A DNA stretch of 64,000 bases from Bacteroidota bacterium (GTDB taxonomy: Bacteria > Bacteroidota > Bacteroidia > NORP154): NCBI GenBank assembly GCA_022572355.1, contig JACZWC010000003.1:62001-126000 (forward strand), in the 5' to 3' direction. Each line of letters starts with the position of its first letter. Position 1 is the first letter of the stretch. The notes under the pieces were generated by a model. That model did no database searches. It was not told where the DNA came from and was given only the letters and a program-made list of their open reading frames with translations. The position numbers were made by a program, and so were the translations under genes. Positions 9,286 through 20,300 of the stretch are shown here, piece after piece.

Positions 9286-9879
9286 ATGCATTTTGAAGAA
9301 GGCTATACATACCACATTTATAACCGAGGAAACAATAGACAAAGAATCTTTTTCAACCAGAGAAATTATCTTTTCTTCTTAAAAAAGATGAAGAAGTATA
9401 TCTGTGTCAATAGTGAATTGTTAGCCTACTGCCTGATGCCCAACCACTTTCACTTTATGCTCCTCGCCAATGAAAAGACGGTCAGTACTGTTGTGAAAGC
9501 TGGCCAAGAAAGAAACGCACTTAGCGAAGGGGTGAGAATGCTGTTGAGCTCATATGCCCAGGCAATCGATAAACAAGAAAACAGAACAGGCTCCATTTTT
9601 ACTCAGAACACCAAGGCTAAAATGTTAAATTTTGGCAAGGGAAATGTTGACTACGCTTCCACATGCTTTCATTACATACACCAAAATCCCCTGGCAGCGG
9701 GATTGGTAGATAAGCTGGAAGATTGGAAGTATTCTTCTTTTGGTGAATATAGACGTACAAATGGTGAATGCATATGTAATCAGACGATCGCGAAAGAGAT
9801 AGTTAATTTTGACGAGGATAGTTTTTATAGTTTATCCTACGCAGAAATTAATGAAAAGAAATTGAAATCAATTTGGTAA
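9286..9879 (+). CDS. REP-associated tyrosine transposase (RAYT, Y1_Tnp/IS200-like)
   Basis: A 197-residue HUH single-strand transposase of the RAYT group. The HUH metal-binding motif is visible as LMPNHFHFMLL. The start YHIYNRGNNRQRIFF and the C-terminal HYIHQNPLAAGLVDKLEDWKYSS are typical. A Tyr in the segment DYASTCFHYIHQNP is the likely nucleophile; I cannot say which one. Family members recognise and cut REP palindromes. Here inverted palindromes flank the gene on both sides (9230-9253 and 9884-9907). It stands between rsgA and dtd. The gene appears intact. Confidence 0.85.
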   Translation: MHFEEGYTYHIYNRGNNRQRIFFNQRNYLFFLKKMKKYICVNSELLAYCLMPNHFHFMLLANEKTVSTVVKAGQERNALSEGVRMLLSSYAQAIDKQENRTGSIFTQNTKAKMLNFGKGNVDYASTCFHYIHQNPLAAGLVDKLEDWKYSSFGEYRRTNGECICNQTIAKEIVNFDEDSFYSLSYAEINEKKLKSIW

Positions 9880-9883
9880 TCTT

Positions 9884-9907
9884 AGCCGTCTCATGGTTCT
9901 AACCGTG
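9884..9907 (-). repeat. Right REP palindrome of the RAYT element
   Basis: The inverted copy of the left REP matches 23 of 24 bases. Its hairpin (9892-9907) is CATGGTT/AACCGTG, where the single difference replaces a G-C pair with a G-T wobble. It lies five bases after the transposase stop codon. Confidence 0.75.
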
Positions 9908-9921
9908 CGAAAAAACAGGAG

Positions 9922-10374
9922 ATGAGAGTAGTCATTCAAAGAGTTTCAGAGGCTTCCGTCACCATTTCAGGTATGATCAAGAGTGAAATAAAGAGCGGCC
10001 TGATGATCCTCTTGGGAATTGAAGAAGAAGACACCGTGGAAGACATTGAGTGGCTCTGTGGAAAGATATCAAAACTCCGGATATTTGATGATGAAAGTGG
10101 AGTTATGAATTTATCCGTAAAGGATATAGATGGAGAAGTACTCCTGATCAGCCAGTTTACCTTGCACGCCTCCACAAAAAAGGGAAATCGTCCATCCTAC
10201 TTAAAGGCTGCGTCACCTGATATATCAATACCACTCTACGATTCCTTTATCAAAGTACTAAGCGTAGAGATTGGCAAATCTGTCCATACAGGCGAATTCG
10301 GAGCAATGATGCGTGTGTCACTGGTTAATGAAGGCCCGGTTACCATTATTATTGATTCGAGGAATAAAGAGTAA
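9922..10374 (+). CDS. dtd: D-aminoacyl-tRNA deacylase
   Basis: Removes D-amino acids (and glycine from tRNA-Ala) mischarged onto tRNAs. The 150-residue length is standard. The two active-site motifs are present: SQFTL in the middle and NEGPVT near the C-terminus. The N-terminal MRVVIQRVSEASV is typical. The gene begins 15 bases after the right REP palindrome, so the RAYT unit lies immediately upstream and may affect its expression. Confidence 0.95.
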   Translation: MRVVIQRVSEASVTISGMIKSEIKSGLMILLGIEEEDTVEDIEWLCGKISKLRIFDDESGVMNLSVKDIDGEVLLISQFTLHASTKKGNRPSYLKAASPDISIPLYDSFIKVLSVEIGKSVHTGEFGAMMRVSLVNEGPVTIIIDSRNKE

Positions 10375-10388
10375 TTGCATTCTGTAAT

Positions 10389-10434
10389 AAGGGTTTTCTA
10401 TCTTCAAACTGTCTTACTTAAGAGAAAAACCCTT
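10389..10434 (+). other. Stem-loop between dtd and the first adhesin gene
   Basis: AAGGGTTTTCT (10389-10399) can pair with AGAAAAACCCTT (10423-10434) with one bulged A. No strong T-run follows, so it may be a weak terminator for dtd or a leader structure of the adhesin mRNA. Confidence 0.4.
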
Positions 10435-10463
10435 AAATTTATAAATCTGAATTTAGCAGACTC

Positions 10464-13400
10464 GTGGGTTATTTATCAAGATTATTTTTCGCGATTGTTC
10501 TTTGTGTATCTGTGTATGATACTTATGCACAACCTGCCAACGACAGCTGTGTCAATGCCATTGACATTACAGCGGATTTGAACAGTGGTTCCTGTTCTAC
10601 TTATACAACGGCGGCGGCGACCGACGACCTGGAACCCGGATGTATGGGCAACTATTGCTCGGGAGGTCCAAATAACAACCCGAATGAAAATGTTTGGTTC
10701 AGCTTTACCGCACCATTTGATGGCGATTTGCGGGTAATAATCAATGGATATACCTGGGGATCTCCAAACTACGATCCGTATGTTGCCATTTTTACCTCTT
10801 GCCTGCCCAGTGCAGAGTTGGGTTGCAATGAGCCGGACGGAGATGGTACCGATGACGATTCCATAAAGACAGTCACATTTACCAATTTGGATACCAATAC
10901 TACCTACTACATAATGGTGGATGGCCCATGCGATTTGGAAGGGACCTTCTGTATTCAGTTCGATTATATAGATCCTACACACTGTTTTAACAGCATTCTC
11001 GATTATGACGAAACATCCATCGATTGTGGTGGAGCCGATTGCTTTGCCTGCCATTGTTTTAACAGCACTCAAGATTTTGACGAAACAGGTATCGACTGTG
11101 GTGGAGCTGATTGTCAGGTTTGTATGGATTGCACTGACAACGAAGATTGCGGATCTGCAACAGTTCTTACATTCACTGGAGACCCGTTGCTGGCTTGTGT
11201 GACCGACTGCAACACAGGAGCCACTACAGAAAACTGGATATTTTCAGGTAACTGTCCCAATTCATCAGCAGAGACGGTGTACTATACTTTTACTACCACA
11301 GAACCCATGATTGATATTGTTATAACAAGTTTCGATATTTCGGATCCACAAATTGTATTGATGGAAGGTGGTTGTGGAGGATGGTATCAATGTGTTGTTG
11401 GCTCAGGAGGGCAAGCCAATATTGACGCCTTTTTTACTGGAGGTGGTAATACTTATACATTAATGGTCACTACTCAAAGCGGGCAAACAGGCGTCTTCAA
11501 TTTATGCATAACCAATTACTCCGACCCAAGTGCCTGCAATATCGGTGATACACTTACCGCAGCGCCAGAACCAGATACCTCTGACGGAAATTTAGGCGGA
11601 TTTTATGCCCCGGGCACCACGGTTCAATTTTGTTATGATATAAGCCTTTACAAGCAGATAAATTGCAACTACCTCCATGGTATCGTTCCCAGCTGGGGCG
11701 ATTGTTGGGACGATTCGTCATTTGTAGAAATAACGCCACCGGCTTCCGCTGATGGAAAGGGTAATTGGGGCTGGTACCACGCGGATACTGGAATTGCGGT
11801 AATTTACAATCAAACAGGTGATACGGTAAACCAACAGGGAGGATGGTTTTACACCAATGATTGCAACCCTTGTCCTACACATAATGGTGATCCCAATCTG
11901 GCTTGGGGAGATGGCTGCAAGGCTGGCCCCTGTTTTTGTGATGATGTGGACGGCCATGGCTATACCTGGAGGGTCTGCTTTGAGTTAACCACAGATTCAA
12001 ATTGCATTAACAATTCTGATTGCAGTGTAAGTATAAAAACCTGGACGGATGGGCAAACTGGTCCGTACGCAGATATAGCATGCGAATCAGATCCTGCGAC
12101 CCTGCCCGCCATACCCTCTCCCACCGAATCCTGTCCTTCTTGTAATATTTTTCAAATTACCGAAACCATGGTTCTGTGCACAAGTGACAGCACAGGCTCA
12201 GTCACGGTTTCCATGGATACAACCGGTGCACCGCCATATACCTATGCCTGGAGCACTTCGCCTGTACAAAGTGACACTACGGCAACGGGCCTTGTAGCTG
12301 GAACATATTCTATTGTAGTAACCGATTCTGTTGGTTGTATTGACTCTGGTACAGCCACAATAACTGAACCAACAGCCTTGTTAGTTGCAATGACCAGCTC
12401 GATAATGGTACTTTGTTTTGGAGATTCAACCGGCTCAGCAACAGTATCTACATCAGGAGGTGTAACTCCTTATACCTTTTTATGGGATGATACAAGCACG
12501 CAAACTGACTCTGTAGCAACGGGGTTAATGACAGGATCCTACACTGTCCTGGTTACCGATAGCAATGGCTGCATAGATTCAGCAACGATCAGTATCACAC
12601 AGCCGGCTGCAGTCCTTGCAGTGAACATAACAGGATTGACCAATATACTCTGTAACTCAAATACTACCGGCGATGCAACGGTGACGGTTACCGGAGGGAC
12701 AACAGTTTATAATTACTTATGGAATGATATAGGAACTCAAACTACGTCATTAGCAGCAGGACTGGGAGCCGGAAACTATGTGGTTGTAGTAACAGATGCA
12801 AACGGCTGCAATGATTCGGATAATGTAACGCTTACTGAACCTTCAGCTCTGTTACTGTCCATATCAGACACAAATGACGCCAATTGCGGATTTTCTGACG
12901 GAAATGCAACCGTATCCGTCTCTGGTGCAATTACTCCCTATACTTATCTGTGGAGTGACCCGGCATCTCAAACAGACACCATTGCCACAGGTTTGGCAGC
13001 TGCATCCTATACTGTAATCGTAACCGATGGAAATGGTTGTCAGGATTCAATTAGTGTAAACATCAACAACGCAGGTGGTGGAACGGCGAGCATAACAGAT
13101 ACAACCCATATTTTATGCAATGGAGATTCAATTGGTTCAGCCACGATTACACCAACTGGCGGGGGCTCGCCTTTCACATTCAGCTGGGACGATCCCAACA
13201 CCCAAACTGACTCAATAGCCACAGGCTTAAAAGCAGGAACTTACACTGGTACAGTTATCGATAATGCGGGGTGCGTAGCATTGGCCTCGGTTACCATTAC
13301 AGAACCTTCTGCTTTGAGCTTCAGCGTTACGTCTATCACCAATGTAAGCTGTAACGGAAGTTCAGATGGCTCAATAGATATAGCCGTAAGTGGCGCAACC

Positions 13401-16178
13401 GCACCGTATACCTATCTATGGAATGATAGCGGCACTCAAACCAATGCAATTGCTACGGGTTTGGGTGCGGGCAATTATACGCTCACGGTAACAGACAATA
13501 ATTCTTGTATTGACTCTGTCATTACTACGGTAACTGAACCAGCCGTATTATCGGTTTCGGTAACCGGTTCCACGCAAGTGGGCTGTAATGGTGACTCTAC
13601 CGGAACCGCTACTGTGTCGTCATCTGGTGGTACTACTCCATATACCTATTTGTGGAACGATGCGAATTCTCAAACTGATTCAGCATCCATCGGCTTGCCT
13701 GCCGGAACTTATATGGCTTACGTAACAGATATGAATGGTTGCATGGATTCGGTTTCGACAACCATTACCGAACCTGCCCTATTGAGCTTGACAATGACAG
13801 CCGACAGTACCAGTTGTAATGGATACTCAGATGGACAGGTATATGTTACATTGGCTGGAGGCACTTCTAATTTCAATTATGTTTGGTCGAGTGGTGACAG
13901 CACGATCAATACGGCTTCCACAAGTGACACATCTTCTGGGCTGACAGCGGGAATGTACTCCGTAGTTGTAAACGACGCGAATGGATGTTCTGCAATTGAC
14001 AGCGTGAGTATAGAACAACCGTTGGATGTTTCATTAACTACCAATGTCATTGCCAATGTAAGTTGCAAAGGAGATAGCGACGGAACAGCTAACGTAATTA
14101 TCAATTATGGTTTAAGTCCATTCAATTATATGTGGTCGTCAGGTGACACCACAGCCACATCAGATACTTTTAACGTGGTAAGCGGCCTGTCTGCAGGAAC
14201 TTTTTATATTCAGATTGCTGATGCCAATGGATGTATCAATGCTGACAGTGTCATTATCACAGAGCCAACCGCTCTCAATGTTGCAACAATTGTTGATGCT
14301 AACGCCAGCTGCAATGGTGATGCGGACGGAAGCGCCATTGTAAATACCGGCGGTGGTGGCACATCACCCTATGATTATGTTTGGTCGAATGGCTTCACTA
14401 CATTAGGTTCAGCATCGAACATTAACAACGCAATAGGACTGGCTGCTGGAATTTATTACGTCACAGTAACAGATGCTAATTCATGTGTGTCAATTGACTC
14501 AGTTACGATAAGCGAGCCTGCGGCCTTGGTATTATCTACTTCAAGTGTTGCTGCAAATTGCGGTGTAAACGATGGCATAGCGATTGTCAGTGTTACAGGA
14601 GGTACAACTCCATATACCTATTTGTGGAATGATCCATTTACACAAACAACAGATTCAGCCACGGGGCTGGGCGCAGGAACATATAATGTTGTGGTCTATG
14701 ATTCTGCAAGTTGTCTGATAGGGATTGCCGTGATTGTCGGCAATCTTGGAGCGGCCACGTTGGTGACTGATTCAGTAACTAGTCCGACCTGTAATGGAAG
14801 TACTGACGGAGAAATCTATGTATCAGTATCAGGAGGAGCATTGCCTTATACCTATCTGTGGAGCAATTCAGATACTATAGAAGACATTGCAAATCTAACT
14901 GCGGGCAGCTATAGCCTTACGGTAACCGATGGGGCAAATTGTCAGTCGATATTAGATACAACTATATCAGATCCTATCCTCCTGACGGTCGTTGCAGCAC
15001 CTACTGATATAACATGTAATGGAGCAACAGATGGGGTAGCCACAGCTGTACCAAGTGGTGGAACATCTCCTTATACATACCTATGGAGTGACCCAGGTTC
15101 TCAAACAAATGCTACAGCAACTGGATTGGCCGTTGGAACTTATGTAGTTTTAATAACTGATATGAATGGTTGTATTATCTCCGACAGCGCCTCGATATCT
15201 GAACCTTCAGCACTCAGCTTAACCATGAACTCCATTGGCGCAGGATGCGGTGCAACTGACGGACAAGCTTCGGTAGCAGTAAGTGGTGGAACTTCGCCCT
15301 ATATATATTCTTGGAATGATCCTGCCAATCAGACCAATTCAACTGCAGTGAACCTGGGTGGTGCAACCTATGCAGTCAATGTATCCGATGCAAACGGGTG
15401 CTCAGATGTTGCATCTGTTACGGTAATTGACAGCCCGTTGATAGCTATAGCAGGACCGGATATAAGCATTTGTGTGGGTGAATCTGTTCAATTGAACGCC
15501 TCTGGCGGAACGGGATATACCTGGACACCTGTTACGGGATTGAGCGCAAGTAACATTTCCGATCCAATCGCGACTCCTCAAGTGTCCACCATGTACACGG
15601 TTGTGGTAACATCGGGTTCGTGTACTCCAGACACCGCCACTGCGATCATTGCGGTAAATTCAAACCCTACTGTTACGGTAACTTCAGATCCTGGAGCAAC
15701 AGGTGGTGGCGTTCAATTAACAGGGCAAGGCGCAATTAGTTATAACTGGACACCGTCAACAGGTTTGAGTTGCACCAGTTGTCCTGACCCAATTGCCACA
15801 CCAATAGTTACAACAACATATACAGTGGTTGGCACTGATGCAAATGGATGCAACGATACGAGCAGTATAGAAGTTGATATAGGCTACTACATATATATTC
15901 CTGAAATATTTTCCACCGCCTCTTTAGAGCCAAGAAACACGGTCGCATACGTTCAGGGCAAGGGAGTCAGAGAGGTTATTACATTTGTCATCTATGACCG
16001 GTGGGGAGAAAAAGTCTTTGAAAACAAGAATTTCCAAGCCAATGATCCTGCTTTGGGATGGAACGGAATGTTCAGAGGCAAATTGATGAATCCCGCCGTA
16101 TTTGTATATTATGTTGAAGCGGTGTATTTGAACGGAGAAACTTATACTGAACAAGGAGATATTACACTCATGAAATAA
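10464..16178 (+). CDS. Giant SprB-repeat adhesin with type IX secretion type B sorting domain
   Basis: A 1904-residue secreted protein. Order: signal peptide (residues 1-22, ending DTYAQ); a PANDSCVNAIDIT-type domain; two Cys-rich units ending DCGGADC; a region with further Cys pairs; 14 SprB-type repeats of about 80 residues (residues 560-1655); two PKD/Ig-like units; and a C-terminal domain containing VIYDRWGEKVFE and a terminal GDITLMK. The SprB repeats follow the pattern CNGDSTGSATV, GGTxPYTYLW, AGTYTVxVTD, NGC, EP. The last domain is the gliding-associated type B sorting signal of T9SS cargo. The start is GTG, the only plausible codon after an upstream stop. A PorP/SprF gene follows with no gap. 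Likely a mobile or fixed cell-surface adhesin. Confidence 0.9.
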   Translation: MGYLSRLFFAIVLCVSVYDTYAQPANDSCVNAIDITADLNSGSCSTYTTAAATDDLEPGCMGNYCSGGPNNNPNENVWFSFTAPFDGDLRVIINGYTWGSPNYDPYVAIFTSCLPSAELGCNEPDGDGTDDDSIKTVTFTNLDTNTTYYIMVDGPCDLEGTFCIQFDYIDPTHCFNSILDYDETSIDCGGADCFACHCFNSTQDFDETGIDCGGADCQVCMDCTDNEDCGSATVLTFTGDPLLACVTDCNTGATTENWIFSGNCPNSSAETVYYTFTTTEPMIDIVITSFDISDPQIVLMEGGCGGWYQCVVGSGGQANIDAFFTGGGNTYTLMVTTQSGQTGVFNLCITNYSDPSACNIGDTLTAAPEPDTSDGNLGGFYAPGTTVQFCYDISLYKQINCNYLHGIVPSWGDCWDDSSFVEITPPASADGKGNWGWYHADTGIAVIYNQTGDTVNQQGGWFYTNDCNPCPTHNGDPNLAWGDGCKAGPCFCDDVDGHGYTWRVCFELTTDSNCINNSDCSVSIKTWTDGQTGPYADIACESDPATLPAIPSPTESCPSCNIFQITETMVLCTSDSTGSVTVSMDTTGAPPYTYAWSTSPVQSDTTATGLVAGTYSIVVTDSVGCIDSGTATITEPTALLVAMTSSIMVLCFGDSTGSATVSTSGGVTPYTFLWDDTSTQTDSVATGLMTGSYTVLVTDSNGCIDSATISITQPAAVLAVNITGLTNILCNSNTTGDATVTVTGGTTVYNYLWNDIGTQTTSLAAGLGAGNYVVVVTDANGCNDSDNVTLTEPSALLLSISDTNDANCGFSDGNATVSVSGAITPYTYLWSDPASQTDTIATGLAAASYTVIVTDGNGCQDSISVNINNAGGGTASITDTTHILCNGDSIGSATITPTGGGSPFTFSWDDPNTQTDSIATGLKAGTYTGTVIDNAGCVALASVTITEPSALSFSVTSITNVSCNGSSDGSIDIAVSGATAPYTYLWNDSGTQTNAIATGLGAGNYTLTVTDNNSCIDSVITTVTEPAVLSVSVTGSTQVGCNGDSTGTATVSSSGGTTPYTYLWNDANSQTDSASIGLPAGTYMAYVTDMNGCMDSVSTTITEPALLSLTMTADSTSCNGYSDGQVYVTLAGGTSNFNYVWSSGDSTINTASTSDTSSGLTAGMYSVVVNDANGCSAIDSVSIEQPLDVSLTTNVIANVSCKGDSDGTANVIINYGLSPFNYMWSSGDTTATSDTFNVVSGLSAGTFYIQIADANGCINADSVIITEPTALNVATIVDANASCNGDADGSAIVNTGGGGTSPYDYVWSNGFTTLGSASNINNAIGLAAGIYYVTVTDANSCVSIDSVTISEPAALVLSTSSVAANCGVNDGIAIVSVTGGTTPYTYLWNDPFTQTTDSATGLGAGTYNVVVYDSASCLIGIAVIVGNLGAATLVTDSVTSPTCNGSTDGEIYVSVSGGALPYTYLWSNSDTIEDIANLTAGSYSLTVTDGANCQSILDTTISDPILLTVVAAPTDITCNGATDGVATAVPSGGTSPYTYLWSDPGSQTNATATGLAVGTYVVLITDMNGCIISDSASISEPSALSLTMNSIGAGCGATDGQASVAVSGGTSPYIYSWNDPANQTNSTAVNLGGATYAVNVSDANGCSDVASVTVIDSPLIAIAGPDISICVGESVQLNASGGTGYTWTPVTGLSASNISDPIATPQVSTMYTVVVTSGSCTPDTATAIIAVNSNPTVTVTSDPGATGGGVQLTGQGAISYNWTPSTGLSCTSCPDPIATPIVTTTYTVVGTDANGCNDTSSIEVDIGYYIYIPEIFSTASLEPRNTVAYVQGKGVREVITFVIYDRWGEKVFENKNFQANDPALGWNGMFRGKLMNPAVFVYYVEAVYLNGETYTEQGDITLMK

Positions 16179-17231
16179 ATGGTGAAAAGCGTATTTAAAA
16201 TATCATTTGTGTTGATCGGCCTGATCTACGGCTCTTGGGTCCATGCGCAAGATATCCACTTTTCTCAGTTCAATGAAACGCCGCTGCTAATCAATCCTGG
16301 TCAAACAGGTGCCTTTAGTGGAGAGATGAGGGTATTCATCAATTACAAAGACCAGTGGAACAGCATTGCAGAACCTTACAGAACTTTTATGCTTTCCTTT
16401 GATGTTGGGCTATTGAAGAAAAAGTGGAACAATGTCTATCTGGGAACAGGGTTACTGATATATAACGATCAAGCAGGCAAAACCAAATTTGGGACAACGC
16501 AGGTAAACCTGTCACTTTCCGCCATATTGGCCGCAAATCCTAAAAATAAGTTCTCATTGGGACTGCAAGGAGGATTTGCACAGAAAGGCGTAAAGAATAC
16601 GGATGTTAAATGGGGAAATCAATTTGATGGTGACACCTACGATCCAAACCTTGATTCAGGAGAGGAGGGAACATTAAATACAAGCTCTTTTGTTTATGGA
16701 GATTTTGCTGCCGGCTTAAACTGGGATTTTACCACCAAGCCTAAGAACATGGCCTCAAATGACAAGGTTACCCTTAATTTGGGCGTTGCATTATTCCATT
16801 TAAATCAACCCAAGCAAAAATTCTATGTGGATAATTACCAAAGCCTGTATGCTAAACTGGTGGTTCACGGGAAATCTTACATCGGAATACCCAACACCAC
16901 ATTAGCATTTATACCTAGCTTTTTATACATGAAGCAAAAGTCGGCACAGGAAATAAACGTTGGAGGACTGATCCGCTACAGTCTAAAAGAGGAATCGAAA
17001 TATACAGGATTGATTAAAAGTTCGGCCATCTATATTGGTGGATTTTTCAGGGTAGGCGATTCATTCATCCCCATGGTAATGTTTGAGCTTGCGGACTTTG
17101 CTGTTGGATTTAATTATGACATCAATGTCTCTGGTTTAAAATCAGTCAGCTCAGGAAAAGGAGGTTTTGAAATTTCCATCCGATATATTAAAGGCGCTAG
17201 TGTTTCCAACGGAAAAGGCGCCATGTTCTAG
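16179..17231 (+). CDS. PorP/SprF family type IX secretion outer-membrane protein
   Basis: A 350-residue outer-membrane beta-barrel protein with a signal peptide ending VHAQ. The start of the mature part, DIHFSQFNETPLLINPGQTG, is diagnostic of the PorP/SprF family. In gliding flavobacteria SprF is needed to export and anchor SprB. Family members sit directly downstream of the adhesin they serve, as here, where the ATG follows the adhesin stop codon without a base between. I infer that it is dedicated to the 1904-residue adhesin. The barrel continues to an aromatic-poor C-terminus, which is normal for this family. Confidence 0.9.
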   Translation: MVKSVFKISFVLIGLIYGSWVHAQDIHFSQFNETPLLINPGQTGAFSGEMRVFINYKDQWNSIAEPYRTFMLSFDVGLLKKKWNNVYLGTGLLIYNDQAGKTKFGTTQVNLSLSAILAANPKNKFSLGLQGGFAQKGVKNTDVKWGNQFDGDTYDPNLDSGEEGTLNTSSFVYGDFAAGLNWDFTTKPKNMASNDKVTLNLGVALFHLNQPKQKFYVDNYQSLYAKLVVHGKSYIGIPNTTLAFIPSFLYMKQKSAQEINVGGLIRYSLKEESKYTGLIKSSAIYIGGFFRVGDSFIPMVMFELADFAVGFNYDINVSGLKSVSSGKGGFEISIRYIKGASVSNGKGAMF

Positions 17232-17339
17232 GCTTTTCACCATTTAGAAAAACTTGTATCAATAATTGCCCTTTATCAATTCTGCTTTGTTTTAATTTGT
17301 TAACTTGGTCTATCAAGAGGGTTTCTTTACAAGTCTGGT

Positions 17340-20300
17340 ATGATCAAATATCGATTTCAGGTCTGTATTAAAATATTTGTTGGACTTATTGCCGTCATAA
17401 TGTCCGGTGATGCGTTGGGGCAATCTGTATTCATCAACGAAATTCATTACGACAATGTCGGTGGCGACATAGGCGAAGGTATTGAGATAGCGGGTCCAGC
17501 AGGTACGGATCTTACGTGCTATGAAATATATTTATACAATGGGGGTAATTCCCTGATTTATGCACCTGGAAATCCATTCAATTTATCTGGAAATATCGAT
17601 GATGAAGGATGTGGATTCGGCGCGGTATGGTTTGCTATTACCGGAATTCAGAACGGAGCGCCCGATGCTATTGCACTAGTAGATACTTGTGGCTGTGTGG
17701 GCCCCTGCGACAATGACGACGTAGTTCAGTTTATTAGCTACGAGGGTACTTTAACAGCAGGAAACGGACCTGCCAATACTATGCTTTCAGTGGATATTGG
17801 CGTCGACGAACAACCGGCACCTGCTATAGGTACTTCTATTCAATTAACAGGTGCCGGAAACACATATTCTGATTTTACATGGTTAAATCCGTCTACAAGT
17901 TCGGAGGATGCCATTAACAATGGACAAAATTTCTGTCCCGTTAGCGCTACTCAACTTACATTTACAAGCATTGGCAGTGGTTGTACGTTAACCGATTCTA
18001 TATTTTCTGTTACTGTTTGTGGTACTGACTCCGTAGAAAATGTGGATATAACATACTCCGGAACAATTACTATCTCAATCGCAACTGGGCCAGGAAATCT
18101 GACCGGAACTTTGTCTGTTGTAGCAGTTGCGGGTTGTGCAACATTTAGTGATTTAGCCATTGACTCAGCCAGCCAATACACATTGATAGCGAGTGACGGT
18201 TCCCTGATAAACGACACAACCAACAACATCGCTGTGGTTGATTCTTGTGGTAAATGTTTCGAGATTCAGAGTATATTAGTTGAGGCCTGCGAGCCAGGGC
18301 CTGGCCTGGAAGGTGAAAACGAAATGGTTCGATTCCAGGTAGGACCAGCGGATTTGGACGCGGGCGATATTTTCGTCGACTGGCCAAATAATTCATGGTT
18401 GGGTTTATGCCAGGATACGATCACACAAGGTATTATCGACAGCATCAATCTAACCATCACAGGTGGTGGTATGGTTTACGCACCATCCAATGGTGTATTG
18501 CCTGCTGGAGCAATAGTAATACTTGTAACGAGCACAAATTTTGATTGGGCAACGCATGATTGGTCAGCACTGAATTACGATCTGTACATGATCTTTCAGT
18601 GCCCTGGAAATTCTTCAGGCCATTTTAAAAACAACCAGGGCTGTCCCTGTGGAACGCGGGAACTTATTATAGACTTCAATGGTTTTTGTTCAGACAGTGT
18701 GACGTATTCTCCAGATTCATTGACAGGTTTCGATGGAGACGGTGTTGATTTTGACCCGCCCGGTAATGCCTCCTATGGCAACAACGGGTGTAAACCGCCT
18801 ATTTTCCCATTTTCAGTATTTCTCAGCACCATTTCTACGAACATCTCGTGTAACGCACTATGTGATGGAACGGCAACGGCAACTCCTTCAGGTGGAGCGC
18901 CACCCTTTACCTACTCGTGGGACACCTCGCCTGTTCAAACCGATTCTGTTGCAACAGGCCTATGTCCTGGAACCTATACAGTCACGATCACGGATGCCGC
19001 ATTAACGGTTATTACTGGAAGCGAGGTTATAACAGAACCCGATACCTTACAAATTGCCTTTGGATCTATATTCAACGTCGGATGTAATGGGGATTCGAGT
19101 GGTTCTGTTACCGCGAGCACAACTGGGGGAACTACGCCTTATACTTTCAGCTGGAACGACCCTTCCAGCCAAACAGATTCTACAGCCATCGGTTTAGCCC
19201 AGGGAACTTACACGGTTACTGTTACCGATGCCAATGCCTGCTCAGATACGGACTCGGTAACAATTAACGAGCCTTCGGTCCTTGCGATTTCCTTATCTGG
19301 TTCTACTGACGTACTCTGTTTTGGTGATTCCACGGGTTTAGCAACTGGTATTGCTTCAGGAGGCACATCCCCATATACTTATTTGTGGAATGATCCTTCT
19401 TCGCAGACCGATACAATTGCCACAGGTTTGGCAGCCGGAACTTATACAATTGTCTCAACAGATAATAACGGCTGCCAGGATTCTGTATCAGTTGTGATAA
19501 CTGAATCTGCCCCTATTTTCTTAAGCATTTCATTAATTTCAAATATCCTCTGTAATGAAGATTCAACAGCATCGATTAATGTATCTTCTGTGGGGGGAAT
19601 CTCACCATACACGTATCTATGGAATGATCCTGGTAGTCAGACGGATTCTACCGCTACAGGCTTAGCCGCTGGGGTCTATTCTGTAATAGTCACGGATGGA
19701 GTAGGTTGCACTGCTACAGATAGCATTACGGTTGCGGAGCCACCAGCTATTATTATTAGCACGACCTCTACTGCTGCAACCTGCGGAATATCAGATGGAA
19801 CGGCCAACGGCTCTGTCCTTGGTGGTACAATGCCATACACATATTCCTGGAATACATCTCCAGTACAAACCGACAGTGCTGCCACAGGCTTGGCGGCCGG
19901 GTCATATACCTTAATTGTGGTTGATGGAAATGCTTGTTTGGATTCCGCCATCGCCAATATTAGTAACGTCGGAGGCCCTTCAGTTTCAATATCAGATAGC
20001 ACAAATATCACATGCAATGGGGATTCAACAGGGTATGCTACTGTTTCTACGATAGGCGGTACTCCTCCCCTCACCTATTTATGGAACGACCCCTTAGCGC
20101 AAACGGATTCAACCGCCACCGGGTTAAAGGCAGGAACATTTACAGTCACGGTAACTGATGCAGGAAACTGCCTCTCTATAATAAGCGTAACGCTGACAGA
20201 ACCCGCAGGAATGCTGATAACCACAAGCTTCATCCCGGTGTTATGCAACGGTGGCTCCACAGCCGCAGCAATAGTCAGTGTTTCAGGAGGCGCCGCACCT

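Noticed and set aside
12140..15430. CRISPR-like or tandem DNA repeat array
   Set aside because: The repeats are about 240 bases, diverged, in frame, and encode SprB protein repeats.
17232..17339. Promoter or tRNA in the gap before the second adhesin
   Set aside because: No tRNA fold is seen and the nearest promoter-like boxes differ from consensus at two or more positions.
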